NCBI RefSeq assembly: GCF_004802635.2
Contig: NZ_CP046052.1
Span: 1,922,001-1,986,000 of the forward strand
DNA from: Methylocystis heyeri
GTDB lineage: Bacteria; Pseudomonadota; Alphaproteobacteria; Rhizobiales; Beijerinckiaceae
DNA length: 64,000 nucleotides
Direction: 5' to 3'
Shown here: in pieces, positions 34,653 to 42,667 of the stretch
Layout: every line of letters starts with the position of its first letter
Position numbering within the stretch: the stretch's first letter is position 1
Program-made: the position numbers and the translations under genes
The notes under the pieces: model-generated
Told to the model about the DNA's origin: nothing
Seen by the model: the letters and a program-made list of their open reading frames with translations, nothing else
Database searches by the model: none

Positions 34653-35282
34653 ATGAACCGCAGAGCGCAAAGGCTGAGCGCCGCCCGCAATTCGGCGCCG
34701 CAGGGAAGCGACGGCTGCGAGTTGCCGCGCAAGGGACTGCGCGCAGCCGGCAAGATCGATATCGTTCACGCCGAGGTTGACGACCCGGTGGACCCCCGGC
34801 GGCGGCGGCGCGTCGCGGTCAACGCCAAAATCGACATTCTGGAATATGAAGCCCGGCGCAAGAGGATATCGCCCGCGGCCTTCGAGGCCGGACGCTATAT
34901 CGACGCGGTCCTGGAGCTCGCCTCCGGCCGGCGCACCGCCCGCGACTTCGGCCAGAGGAACCCGGCGCCCTTCTCCTCTTTCTCGCTGCAACACGCCCTG
35001 GCGGGCCGCATCGACGCCGCGCGATCGGCGCAGGCGCTCAAAGACTCTATCGCGCAGGAAGTCGGCGCCAGCGCGGCCAGGGTCGTGACGCTGATCATCG
35101 GCGAGGGGCTCTGCTTTCGGGAGATCGCCAGACGCGACGCTTTCGCCGCCGGCAAGAACCGGGAAGCGCCGCCGACCCGAAAAGGGCGCGATTGCGAGCG
35201 CGCCGCCGGCAAGATCGCCCAAACCTTTCGCGATACGCTCGAAACTCTGGCTCGCGCCTGGGAAAAGAACGGGCGCCCGTGA
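34653..35282 (+). CDS. hypothetical protein resembling DUF6456 C-terminal domains
   Basis: 209 residues. The first 60 are basic and low in structure; the rest reads like a compact helical domain (RRKRISPAAFEAGRYIDAVLELASG, then ARVVTLIIGEGLCFREIARRD and a C-terminal LARAWEKNGR). The layout of an AAFEAGR entry helix followed by GEGL..REIA recalls the DUF6456-type domain of alphaproteobacterial DNA-linked proteins. This is recollection, not a search. There is no clear ribosome-binding site. It lies downstream of the XRE/S24 regulator. Confidence 0.5.
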   Translation: MNRRAQRLSAARNSAPQGSDGCELPRKGLRAAGKIDIVHAEVDDPVDPRRRRRVAVNAKIDILEYEARRKRISPAAFEAGRYIDAVLELASGRRTARDFGQRNPAPFSSFSLQHALAGRIDAARSAQALKDSIAQEVGASAARVVTLIIGEGLCFREIARRDAFAAGKNREAPPTRKGRDCERAAGKIAQTFRDTLETLARAWEKNGRP

Positions 35283-35383
35283 ACCTGTGACGCTTTTCAC
35301 GCATTCGGACGGAACTATCTGTTGAGAAAGGGAGTCGCGAGCGCCATCGACGACCCGAATTCCTCCTGAAGAGACTTCGCGAA

Positions 35384-35752
35384 ATGGGCCAAGCCGCTAT
35401 CGTAATCAAACGCGCCTATGAGGCGCCGAGCAAGAGCGACGGCCTGCGTGTGCTGGTCGATCGCCTTTGGCCCCGCGGATTGAAACGCGAAGACGCGGCG
35501 ATCGACGCCTGGCTCAAGGATGTCGCGCCGAGCGACGGCCTGCGCCGCTGGTATAAACATGATCCGAAAAAATGGACCGAGTTCAGAAGGCGCTATCTCG
35601 CCGAGCTTCGTGACAGCGTCGCGCTCGCGGAACTGCGCGCCATGCGCAGTCAGGGCGATAAACTCACCCTGCTCTTCGCCGCGAAGGACGCGGAACGTAA
35701 CAACGCCGCAGCGCTTCGCGAGGCGCTGGAAAATGGCGTTCGCCGGCGTTGA
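35384..35752 (+). CDS. DUF488 family protein
   Basis: 122 residues. Signature motifs of DUF488 are present: IKRAYEAPSKSDGLRVLVDRLWPRGL, then IDAWLKDVAPSDGLRRWY and KLTLLFAAKDAERNNAA. This is a small widespread family with no firmly known function; some members are near redox or nucleic-acid genes. The start ATG is 5 bp after GCGAA. Likely cytosolic and monomeric. It may be co-transcribed with the next small gene 62 bp downstream. Confidence 0.88.
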   Translation: MGQAAIVIKRAYEAPSKSDGLRVLVDRLWPRGLKREDAAIDAWLKDVAPSDGLRRWYKHDPKKWTEFRRRYLAELRDSVALAELRAMRSQGDKLTLLFAAKDAERNNAAALREALENGVRRR

Positions 35753-35814
35753 TCGCATGGACCTGCGCGCCAATATCTCAGTCATCAGCATGAAAGCTTG
35801 AGAAAGGCCCAGAC

Positions 35815-36123
35815 ATGCCAAGAACGGGACTTCATCCGGGACTAGAGATGCGCGCAGATCTCTTATCCACGCGCATCATGGATCTCAGACGCAAGATGAA
35901 GAGAGACACCGGGGTCGCACGGGTCGACGACCGCATGGAAATCGAACAGCTGGAACGACGCCGCAGGGCGCTGGAGCAGCGGCTTTCCCAGCTCGACCGC
36001 GAAGGCGACACCTATTTCGCAGGCTTCAAATCAGCGATGGCGCAGGTCGCCTTCGATACAACATGCTCCTTCGACGCCTTCATGCGCCGGCTCGACGCCA
36101 ATTACCGGCGACGGCCCCAGTGA
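35815..36123 (+). CDS. hypothetical coiled-coil protein
   Basis: 102 residues starting after AGAAAGGCCC. Nearly all helical: MRADLLSTRIMDLRRKMKRD, then IEQLERRRRALEQRLSQLDREGD with heptad spacing, and a short globular tail. No signal or known domain. It sits between the DUF488 and msrB genes on the same strand. Confidence 0.55.
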   Translation: MPRTGLHPGLEMRADLLSTRIMDLRRKMKRDTGVARVDDRMEIEQLERRRRALEQRLSQLDREGDTYFAGFKSAMAQVAFDTTCSFDAFMRRLDANYRRRPQ

Positions 36124-36188
36124 CGCCCCTTGCCAGGAAGAGCGCCTCGCTCGATACTTGATCTATGCAGGACTGCGGAGCGCCAGCG

Positions 36189-36596
36189 ATGAGCTTGTCA
36201 GGCAAGACCTTTACCGTCACCCGAACGGAACAGGAGTGGCGGGAACGCCTCACGCCGGAGCAATATGAGGTGATGCGCCGCCATGGCACCGAGCGGCCTG
36301 GAAGCTGCGCCCTGACTTACGAGAAGCGCGCCGGGACATTTTCATGCGCCGGCTGCGGTCAGCCGCTCTTCGTCTCGACCCGCAAATTTGAAAGCGGCTC
36401 CGGCTGGCCGAGTTTCTTCGAGCCATTGATCGGCTCGCTGGAGGCTACTCAGGATCGTAGCCACGGCATGGTTCGAACCGAGGTCCAATGCAGCCAGTGC
36501 GGGTCTCATCTCGGACATGTCTTCAACGACGGCCCGCCGCCGACGGGCCTGCGCTATTGCATCAACGGCGTAGCTTTGATTTTCACGCCGGAGTGA
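36189..36596 (+). CDS. msrB: peptide-methionine (R)-S-oxide reductase
   Basis: 135 residues from the ATG at 36189; an upstream ATG at 36165 is less likely. Reduces methionine-R-sulfoxide in proteins using thioredoxin-type reductants. The zinc ligands are two CxxC pairs (Cys53/56 in CAGC and Cys101/104 in CSQC). The catalytic Cys124 is in LRYCINGVAL, and the fold motifs SGSGWPSFF and HLGHVFNDGP are intact. Cytosolic, with no export signal. It fits with glutaredoxin and glutathione reductase nearby as oxidative repair, though these are separate units. Confidence 0.95.
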   Translation: MSLSGKTFTVTRTEQEWRERLTPEQYEVMRRHGTERPGSCALTYEKRAGTFSCAGCGQPLFVSTRKFESGSGWPSFFEPLIGSLEATQDRSHGMVRTEVQCSQCGSHLGHVFNDGPPPTGLRYCINGVALIFTPE

Positions 36597-36633
36597 GCGC
36601 GGGCTCTCCTTGTGCGGCTCAGCCCCGGGCCGA

Positions 36634-37104
36634 TCAATTCCCCTCGCCGCTGAAACTCGCGGGCAGGGCCATGATTTCTATGCCTTCGTCCAGCAGAGCC
36701 TTGGCCTCGGCGAAGGTGGCCTTTCCACGAATCGCGCGGGCGCTGGCCTCGCCGTCCTGAATCTTGCGCACCTCGGACGGGAATCGCTCCCCGACATCCT
36801 CCGTCGCAGAAACGATTTTCTCGCGAAGTTCGCGAATGGCGCCGCGCAACTGGGCGTCGCGTTCATCCAGCAGCGCAACCTCGCGCGCCGCCTCGGCCTG
36901 GCGCTCGTCTTCCCCGCTCTGGACTTGCCGAGCGCCGGCGCCGCGCAGGATGTTCGGAGCCATCGGAGCCTTGGCGATCTTGCTCGACTGGCAAAAAGGA
37001 CAATGCACTGAGCCGGCGGCTTCCTGGGCGTCGAAAGCCGCACTGTCCCGGAACCAGCCGTCGAACTCATGCCCTTTGTCGCAAATCAGCGAATAATGGA
37101 TCAC
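36634..37104 (-). CDS. DUF1178 family zinc-ribbon-like protein
   Basis: 156 residues. The start is a GTG at 37104 (VIHYSLICDKGHEFDGWF), with GGAGAG upstream, and it overlaps the stop of the glutaredoxin gene by 4 bp (GTGA). DUF1178 hallmarks are the N-terminal CDKGHEFDGWF..S and the CPFC motif in GSVHCPFCQSSKIAKAPMAPN, probably a metal site. The middle is a charged helical region with a C-terminal IEIMALP. The function is unknown. Coupling to grxC suggests a redox or metal link. Confidence 0.85.
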   Translation of the reverse strand: MIHYSLICDKGHEFDGWFRDSAAFDAQEAAGSVHCPFCQSSKIAKAPMAPNILRGAGARQVQSGEDERQAEAAREVALLDERDAQLRGAIRELREKIVSATEDVGERFPSEVRKIQDGEASARAIRGKATFAEAKALLDEGIEIMALPASFSGEGN

Positions 37105-37373
37105 TTTTTCGTCTCTCCAGCGGCAAGCAGCGGATCGAGTCCACCCTCGCTGTCCAGTTGATAGAGGTCGTCGCACCCTCCGATATGCCGCCCGTCGATG
37201 AAGATCTGGGGCACGCTGGTCCGCCCGCCGGCAAGTTCCGTCATCCGGGCCCGGCCCGCGCGGTCGCCATCCACTCGAATCTCCTCGAAGGCAACTTTCT
37301 TCTTCTCTAGCAGGGCCTTAGCCGCCAAGCAGTAGGGGCAGGTAGAGGTTGTGTAGATGACGATGAGGGCCAT
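37101..37373 (-). CDS. grxC: glutaredoxin 3
   Basis: 90 residues, standard length. The active site is TCPYCLAAKALL, followed by the TSVPQIFIDG cis-Pro motif and HIGGCDDLYQLDSEGGLDPLL. Reduces disulphides or mixed disulphides with glutathione. It is the first gene of a two-gene operon with the DUF1178 gene (4 bp overlap) and may also co-run with comF upstream, whose stop is 36 bp away. Its reductant would be regenerated by the glutathione reductase at 29.4 kb. Confidence 0.93.
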   Translation of the reverse strand: MALIVIYTTSTCPYCLAAKALLEKKKVAFEEIRVDGDRAGRARMTELAGGRTSVPQIFIDGRHIGGCDDLYQLDSEGGLDPLLAAGETKK

Positions 37374-37409
37374 GTCGAATCCGAGGTTAAAAGCCTCTAA
37401 TACAACAAA

Positions 37410-38177
37410 TTATGGCGCTGTCACGGTCCTTGCGAAAACAAGCAGGTCGACCCGTGCGGCGCCTGCCTTCAGAAGCGCCCGCGCGGCCGCATTTGCCGTG
37501 GCTCCCGTGGTGAGCACGTCGTCGACGAGGACCAAATTGAGCCCGGAAATCCTCGCGGCCGCCAGAGGGGCGACGCGAAAGGCGCCCGCGAGATTGGCGG
37601 CCCGCTGGCTACGCGAGAGCCCGACCTGAGGCTGCGTAAGCTTCACCCGCTCCAGCGCCGCCACATCGACCGGGGTCCCGCTTTCCCGCGAGACGAACCG
37701 CGCGAGTTCGGCGGCCTGATTGTAGCGTCGCTCGACGAGTCGCAGCCTATGCAGCGGCATGGGCAATATGAGCGCGGCGTCGCCAAGCAGCTCCGCCCCA
37801 GCCCGCGCCATCCACCGGCCCATGGGCTCCGCCAGTTCCAGCCGGTCATGGAACTTGAGGCGCGAGACCAGAACTTGCGCCGCGCCGCCATAAAGCGCGA
37901 CGGCGCGCGCCCGTCGAAAGACCGGAGGATAGGCCGCTGCCTCGGCCGATATCATCCCTTCCCGGGCCCCTTCCTCGCGCTCGAAGGGCGCGCCTAGTCT
38001 TTCGCAAAAGGGGCGCTCGATAAAAGACATTTCTCGCCAGCAGCGGGCGCAGAGCCCGCCCTGCGACCCGACCGCCTCCCGGCAGACGAGGCAGGCTGGA
38101 GGGTAGGCGACGTCTAGCAGCCCTCCGCAGGCGGCGCGGACGCTTGCGAGCAATGTGTTCAGCGCGGACTCCGCCAT
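37410..38177 (-). CDS. comF: ComF family phosphoribosyltransferase-like protein
   Basis: 255 residues from the ATG at 38177. The N-terminal double zinc-finger region has CLVCREAV and LCARCWREM followed by another Cys (RPFCERLG). The C-terminal type I phosphoribosyltransferase domain ends with the PRPP loop NLVLVDDVLTTGATANAAA. ComF proteins take part in DNA uptake and repair in some bacteria; in alphaproteobacteria the role is unclear. It is followed after 36 bp by grxC on the same strand. The longer upstream frame lacks ComF features. Confidence 0.9.
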   Translation of the reverse strand: MAESALNTLLASVRAACGGLLDVAYPPACLVCREAVGSQGGLCARCWREMSFIERPFCERLGAPFEREEGAREGMISAEAAAYPPVFRRARAVALYGGAAQVLVSRLKFHDRLELAEPMGRWMARAGAELLGDAALILPMPLHRLRLVERRYNQAAELARFVSRESGTPVDVAALERVKLTQPQVGLSRSQRAANLAGAFRVAPLAAARISGLNLVLVDDVLTTGATANAAARALLKAGAARVDLLVFARTVTAP

Positions 38178-38432
38178 TGAAAAAAGATAACAGTCGAAAT
38201 GGAGGCCGACAAACTTTTTCTCTGGATCGCACACGCGCGCTCCGGGTTCCTTTTCCAACGGCCCGAGACGACGCCCGCCCCCTGCGCGCGGGCCGCCTCT
38301 ATGCAGCTAGAAAAAAATCGGCGTTCTTGCGCTTGCGCCCGAGCCGGAAACGGCGCCGGGCGACCCTATGTGGTTTTACGTACAGGCGAACGCCGCGATC
38401 CGACGCCGCGGTCCACCAGCAAAGCTTCCGCC

Positions 38433-39623
38433 ATGCCCTTCCACAACTACGCGTGGCTCACCACGCTTATCGACACTTCCTTCGCCAGTCGCTTCCTGGT
38501 CGACGCACAAGGAACGATCGTTCACGCCAATGCCGCCGCCGAGGCCCTCTTCGGCTATGAACATGGCGAGTTCGCCGGTAAGCCCATCGACATCCTCTTC
38601 TCGCCCGAGGCCGACGAGTTGGTGCGGTCGAACCTGGATCGGCCCATGCGCGTCATGATCGGCGACGACCGCGAACTCCGGGGTCGCCGGAAGGAGGGAA
38701 CCGACCTTATCCTGCGCGTCGGGGTCACTCCGATTCAGACCGTTTCGGAAAACTACGTCTCGGTCACTGTTTTCGACGTAACGCAATATAAGAAGATCGA
38801 AAGCGAGCTGCGCTTTCGCACCCGCCAGCTCGAAGAAATCAACAGCCGACTCTCCCGTTTCGCCTATGTCGCGGCGCATGATCTGCAAGAGCCCCTGCGA
38901 AAGATCGCTTCGTTCTCCGATCTTCTCAAGATCGCGGTCGCCGACGACGACCCCGCGACCGCTAAATATGCATGCGAAGTCGTGCATAATTCGGCGCTGC
39001 GGGCGCGAGGCCTGGTCGAGGGGCTGCTTGAATATTGCTCGGATATTTCCGCGATACTCAAGCTTGAATTCATCAATGTCGGCGCCGAGATCGAACAGGT
39101 GGAAGGAGATTTTTCCGAGCTTATCAAAGCCACGGGCGCACGGATCGAAAACAGGATTCAGGATGGCTTGAAGGTGCGCGCCGACCGGGCGCAGTTCACG
39201 CGCATGATGTCGAACATGCTCTCGAACTCCATTAAATTCCACAAGGAGGGCGAGAATCCGATCATCAGGATCTGCGCCTGCCAAAAGGACGGCGAGATCC
39301 GGCTTTCGGTCAACGACAACGGAATCGGCTTCGAACCCAGATACGCCGAGACGATTTTCGAGCCCTTCCTGCGCCTCCAGCCCGGGAAAGAGTTTCCAGG
39401 CAACGGCATCGGCCTCGCCGCGGTCAAATCCATTTGCGACCGCCACGGCTGGACGATCAAGGCAGAGTCTGCGCCTGGGCGCGGCGCGACTTTCCGCGTC
39501 AGCATTCCGGAATCCCTGGCCCTGGAAGCCAGGACGTTAGTCAGTGCGTCAGGCCGGAGCGAGGAGCAAATTAGTTTCGCTGCGGGCGACGCCGTCGATC
39601 GCGCGCAGCGTGGAAAGCACTGA
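38433..39623 (+). CDS. PAS sensor histidine kinase, cytosolic
   Basis: 396 residues from the ATG at 38433 (MPFHNYAWLTTL). One PAS domain (about 10-125: VDAQGTIVHANAAAEALFGY, ending VFDVTQYKKIE) is followed by HisKA with the His in YVAAHDLQEPLRKIASF, the form seen in phytochrome-like kinases. The HATPase has NMLSNSIKFHKEG, NDNGIGFEP and GNGIGLAAVKSICD. No membrane segment and no receiver. The last 75 bp overlap, in antisense, the end of the convergent Lrp-type gene. The signal is unknown, and no regulator gene is adjacent. Confidence 0.88.
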   Translation: MPFHNYAWLTTLIDTSFASRFLVDAQGTIVHANAAAEALFGYEHGEFAGKPIDILFSPEADELVRSNLDRPMRVMIGDDRELRGRRKEGTDLILRVGVTPIQTVSENYVSVTVFDVTQYKKIESELRFRTRQLEEINSRLSRFAYVAAHDLQEPLRKIASFSDLLKIAVADDDPATAKYACEVVHNSALRARGLVEGLLEYCSDISAILKLEFINVGAEIEQVEGDFSELIKATGARIENRIQDGLKVRADRAQFTRMMSNMLSNSIKFHKEGENPIIRICACQKDGEIRLSVNDNGIGFEPRYAETIFEPFLRLQPGKEFPGNGIGLAAVKSICDRHGWTIKAESAPGRGATFRVSIPESLALEARTLVSASGRSEEQISFAAGDAVDRAQRGKH

Positions 39624-39965
39624 ATCGAACTCGGCGAGGTCCCGCACCTCTATTTCGGCGACGAGATCGAAGGCGCCGTTGGTGCTGTAAAGCTCTCCGA
39701 TCTGCGGCAATCCGCGCAACGCCTTGGCGACGCGGCGCGTGTTCTTGCCCGAAACCTCGATCAGCGCGATGGCGCGAATCCTTTCGCTTTCGGCGAACGG
39801 CTTTACCCGAACCGTAAAGCCCAGGATGACGCCTGAGGCCAAGAGCCGGTCGAGCCTGTTCTGCACAGTGCCGCGCGAGACGCCAAGCAAGAGCGCGAGC
39901 TTCGACAGCGGCGCGCGGCCGTCGATCCTCAGCTCGGCTATAAGTCGGCGATCGAGGTCGTCCAT
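39549..39965 (-). CDS. Lrp/AsnC-family transcriptional regulator
   Basis: 138 residues from the ATG at 39965 (MDDLDRRLIAELRIDGRAPLSKLA). The N-terminal helix-turn-helix is LSKLALLLGVSRGTVQNRLDRL; the C-terminal RAM ligand-binding domain runs from about residue 65 (IRAIALIEVSGKNTRRVAKALRGLPQI). Such regulators sense amino acids. It is divergent, across 131 bp, from the ornithine cyclodeaminase / arginine dihydrolase pair, so it probably activates that pair in response to arginine or ornithine, like known Lrp-type regulators of ocd genes. Its 3' end overlaps the kinase gene by 75 bp. Confidence 0.92.
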   Translation of the reverse strand: MDDLDRRLIAELRIDGRAPLSKLALLLGVSRGTVQNRLDRLLASGVILGFTVRVKPFAESERIRAIALIEVSGKNTRRVAKALRGLPQIGELYSTNGAFDLVAEIEVRDLAEFDSVLSTLRAIDGVARSETNLLLAPA

Positions 39966-40096
39966 GGCTTTCTCTTGCGATATGCTCGAATGATATGGCG
40001 AATTGCGCAAAAGGACATCGCATTTGATAAAGGATTGCCATTTTTCTTGATCGCCCGCCTTTCTATCCTCGGAGCTCTCAGGCGAGGAAGGCTGAA

Positions 40097-41134
40097 ATGG
40101 CTGTCTTTCTGGACGCGCACGACGTCGCTGCAATCGTGAACGAGACAGGCCTGGAGAGTTTCTGGCTGCGCCTCCATGACTATCTGCGCCACGACTTTCT
40201 GCGTTGGGAGGAGTTCGACAAATCGCCGCGCAGCGCCTGCCATTTCCCCAGCGGCGTGATAGAACTCATGCCCGCCTCCGATCACGCGGCCTATGCGTTC
40301 AAATTCGTAAACGGGCATCCCGGCAACACCCGGCGAGGATTGCAAACGGTCGTGGCCTTCGGCGCGCTCGCAGACGTCGAAACCGGCTATCCGCTTCTTC
40401 TCGCCGATATGACTCTGGCGACGGCTTTCCGCACCGGGGCCGCCTCGGCGCTCGCAGCGCGCAGTCTTGCGCGCCCGGATAGCCGGACGATGGCGATCAT
40501 CGGACTTGGGGCGCAATCGGAATTTCAGGCATGCGCCTTTCGGGTCATCATGGGCGTCGACAATTTGCGCATTTTCGACATCGACCCTCGAGCCGCGGAA
40601 AAATTCGCGCGCAACATGGCGCGCTTCGATGTTTCCATTATCCGCTGCAGCAGCGCGGAAGAGGCGACTGTCGACGCAGATATCGTCACAACGATTACCG
40701 CCGATAAGAAGCGCGCGACGGTGCTCTCAGGCAACATGATCGGCGCAGGCGCGCATATCAACGCCTTGGGCGGCGATTGTCCGGGAAAGACCGAAATCTC
40801 GCGCGACCTCCTGCTGCGTTCCAATATTTTTGTCGAATATGCGCCGCAGACGCGGCTAGAAGGGGAGATCCAACAGCTTGCGCCCGATCACCCGGTCACG
40901 GAAATCTGGGAGACGATCTCCGGCGCAAAGCCCGGTCGCCGATCGGAGAGGGAGATCACTTTGTTCGACGGCGTCGGCTTCGCGGTAGAGGATTTTTCGG
41001 TGCTTCGCCTGCTGATGGATCTATCGCGGGAGACCGGCGTCGGACAAACTATCGAACTCGTGGCCGAACTGGCCGACCCCAAGAATCTTTTCGGCCTTCT
41101 GCAGTTGCGAAACAACGAGCGGCGCTACGCCTGA
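40097..41134 (+). CDS. ocd: ornithine cyclodeaminase
   Basis: 345 residues, starting after GAGGAAGG. Converts L-ornithine to L-proline and ammonia with bound NAD. Family landmarks are SACHFPSGVIELMPASD, KFVNGHPGNTRRGLQTV (substrate-binding Lys and Arg), LLADMTLATAFRTGAASALAA and the Rossmann motif IIGLGAQSEFQACAF at about residue 134. The C-terminal ITLFDGVGFAVEDFSVL is also typical. The next gene, 16 bp downstream, encodes an arginine dihydrolase-like enzyme that would supply ornithine. Regulation by the divergent Lrp-type protein is likely. Confidence 0.92.
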   Translation: MAVFLDAHDVAAIVNETGLESFWLRLHDYLRHDFLRWEEFDKSPRSACHFPSGVIELMPASDHAAYAFKFVNGHPGNTRRGLQTVVAFGALADVETGYPLLLADMTLATAFRTGAASALAARSLARPDSRTMAIIGLGAQSEFQACAFRVIMGVDNLRIFDIDPRAAEKFARNMARFDVSIIRCSSAEEATVDADIVTTITADKKRATVLSGNMIGAGAHINALGGDCPGKTEISRDLLLRSNIFVEYAPQTRLEGEIQQLAPDHPVTEIWETISGAKPGRRSEREITLFDGVGFAVEDFSVLRLLMDLSRETGVGQTIELVAELADPKNLFGLLQLRNNERRYA

Positions 41135-41150
41135 AAGGAGAACCTCATCG

Positions 41151-42041
41151 ATGACCGCGCAAGCGATGAAACGCGCCGCAGCTCCGCTCCTGCTCGAGCC
41201 GGCGCCGCAGGGCGCCGCTCCCGCTCTGGCCACGGAGGGCATACTGATGTGCGCGCCGGACCACTTCGGCGTGGACTACGTCATCAATCCCTGGATGGAG
41301 CGCCAGATCGGCAAAGCCGAGCGGGAGCTGGCCGAATTGCAATGGAAGTATCTCGCTGAGCAGCTTTCCGCCAGAGCGAGATTGCGCTTCATTGCCCCGC
41401 AGGCCGGCGCGCCGGACATGGTCTTCACCGCCAACGCCGGCCTCGCCTTCGCGGGCATGGTTATCGTCAGCCGCTTCCGCGCGCCGGAACGCCGGCCCGA
41501 GGAACGGTGGTTTCGCGAGTGGTTCCGAAAAGAAGGATTCAAGGAGGCTCCCTGGCCGGAGGACATCGCGTTCGAAGGCGCGGGCGACGCATTGTTCGAC
41601 CGTGCGCAGCCCCTGATCTGGTGCGGCCATGGCTGGCGAACGAGCAAGGAAGCTCCGGCGCTGATCGAGAATATCCTCGGACGATCGACAGTAGGGCTGC
41701 GTCTCGTCGACCCGCGCTTCTATCATCTCGACACCTGCTTTTGCCCGCTGCCGGGCGGTTGGCTGCTTTATTATCCGCAGGCCTTCGATCACGACTCGCA
41801 ACAAAAGATTGCGACTCTCGCGGGAGAGGAAAAGCTCATCCCTGTCAGCGAAGAGGATGCGATGTTCTTCGCATGCAATGCGGTGGAGGCTCGAGGAGCC
41901 GTGTTCCTGAACGACGCGACCCAAGCCTTGCAGAGACGGTTGCACGAAGCCGGATTTACGCCGGTTCTCACGCCGCTGTCGGAGTTCTTCAAAGCGGGCG
42001 GCGCAGCCAAATGCCTGACGCTCAAATTGGATGAAAGATAA
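41151..42041 (+). CDS. arginine dihydrolase-like amidinotransferase-superfamily enzyme (ArgZ/AgrE type)
   Basis: 296 residues; the ATG follows AAAGGAG. It has the amidinotransferase beta-propeller fold. Catalytic His192 is in RFYHLDTCFCPL and Cys288 in AGGAAKCLTLKL; an acidic pair lies in AFEGAGDALFD. The segment MCAPDHFGVDYVINPWM (Asn46) and MVFTANAGLAF match what I recall of ArgZ/AgrE, which hydrolyse arginine to ornithine, CO2 and two ammonia, rather than of DDAH or arginine deiminase. The AgrE proteins of cyanobacteria fuse this domain to an ornithine cyclodeaminase-like domain; here the same two activities are adjacent genes. The product pair would convert arginine to proline. Substrate is inferred. 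Confidence 0.82.
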   Translation: MTAQAMKRAAAPLLLEPAPQGAAPALATEGILMCAPDHFGVDYVINPWMERQIGKAERELAELQWKYLAEQLSARARLRFIAPQAGAPDMVFTANAGLAFAGMVIVSRFRAPERRPEERWFREWFRKEGFKEAPWPEDIAFEGAGDALFDRAQPLIWCGHGWRTSKEAPALIENILGRSTVGLRLVDPRFYHLDTCFCPLPGGWLLYYPQAFDHDSQQKIATLAGEEKLIPVSEEDAMFFACNAVEARGAVFLNDATQALQRRLHEAGFTPVLTPLSEFFKAGGAAKCLTLKLDER

Positions 42042-42044
42042 GAA

Positions 42045-42067
42045 GAGCCCGGCGCGTGGCCGGGCTC
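42045..42067 (+). terminator. terminator of the ocd operon
   Basis: GAGCCCGG and CCGGGCTC form a perfect 8 bp stem around CGCGTGG, directly after the arginine dihydrolase-like stop. No long T-run follows, so termination may be partial. Confidence 0.6.
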
Positions 42068-42129
42068 CAGGCTATGTCTCCGCTTGAAGCGATTTCGGGT
42101 CGTTCGAACGCGCTCCAAAACTTATTGAA

Positions 42130-42182
42130 GGAGCATGTTCTTTTCCAAAAACCGCTTCGCACTTTTTGGGAACATGCTCTAA
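42130..42182. repeat. dispersed 53 bp palindromic repeat, copy 2
   Basis: Identical to 22064-22116. The right end overlaps the Gly-rich gene so that the repeat supplies its TAG stop codon (plus strand CTA at 42179-42181). It could also act as a 3' stem-loop for that gene. Confidence 0.85.
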
Positions 42183-42667
42183 TAGCAGCCGCAGTAACCG
42201 TAACCGGTCGAATAAGTGGGGTAGCCGGCGTAGCCATAGGCGCCGTAACCGGGATAGGCGTAGCCGTAGTCATAGGAGGGATAGGTAGCGGCGGCGCCGA
42301 GCACGGTCCCGCCGAGCAGTCCGGCTGCAAACGGCCAGCCCCAGCCGCCGCCATAGCCGCGGCCGTAGCCGCCATAGCCCCAGCCGCGACCGTAGCCGCC
42401 ATAGCCCCAACCTCGGCCATAGCCGCCATAGCCCCAGCCGCGACCCCAACCGGCATGACCCCAGCCGGCATGGCCCCAGCCGCCTCGGCCCCAGCCGCCG
42501 CCCCAACCGGCGTGACCCCAGCCGCCTCGACCCCAACCGCCTCCGCCCCAGCCGGCGTGACCCCAGCCGCCGCTCCAGCGGGCTTCAGCGGGCGTGGAGG
42601 CGTAAATCGTGCTCGCGACAATCAGCGCTGCCGTGGCGCTCGAAAGAACTACGCGCAGTCTTTGCAT
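42179..42667 (-). CDS. Gly/Tyr/Trp-rich repetitive secreted protein
   Basis: 162 residues from the ATG at 42667, preceded by AAGGAGAA. A signal peptide (MQRLRVVLSSATAALIVAST...AEA) is followed by many tandem repeats of GWGHAGWGRG-like and RGWGYGGYG-like units (about residues 33-105), a glycine-zipper-like segment (FAAGLLGGTVLGAAA) and a Tyr/Gly-rich tail ending CGCY. Such proteins occur at the cell surface of alphaproteobacteria, with no known activity. The DNA repeats are visible as ~30 bp units. An EcfG-type promoter lies 56 bp upstream. The stop codon is inside a dispersed repeat. Confidence 0.8.
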   Translation of the reverse strand: MQRLRVVLSSATAALIVASTIYASTPAEARWSGGWGHAGWGGGGWGRGGWGHAGWGGGWGRGGWGHAGWGHAGWGRGWGYGGYGRGWGYGGYGRGWGYGGYGRGYGGGWGWPFAAGLLGGTVLGAAATYPSYDYGYAYPGYGAYGYAGYPTYSTGYGYCGCY

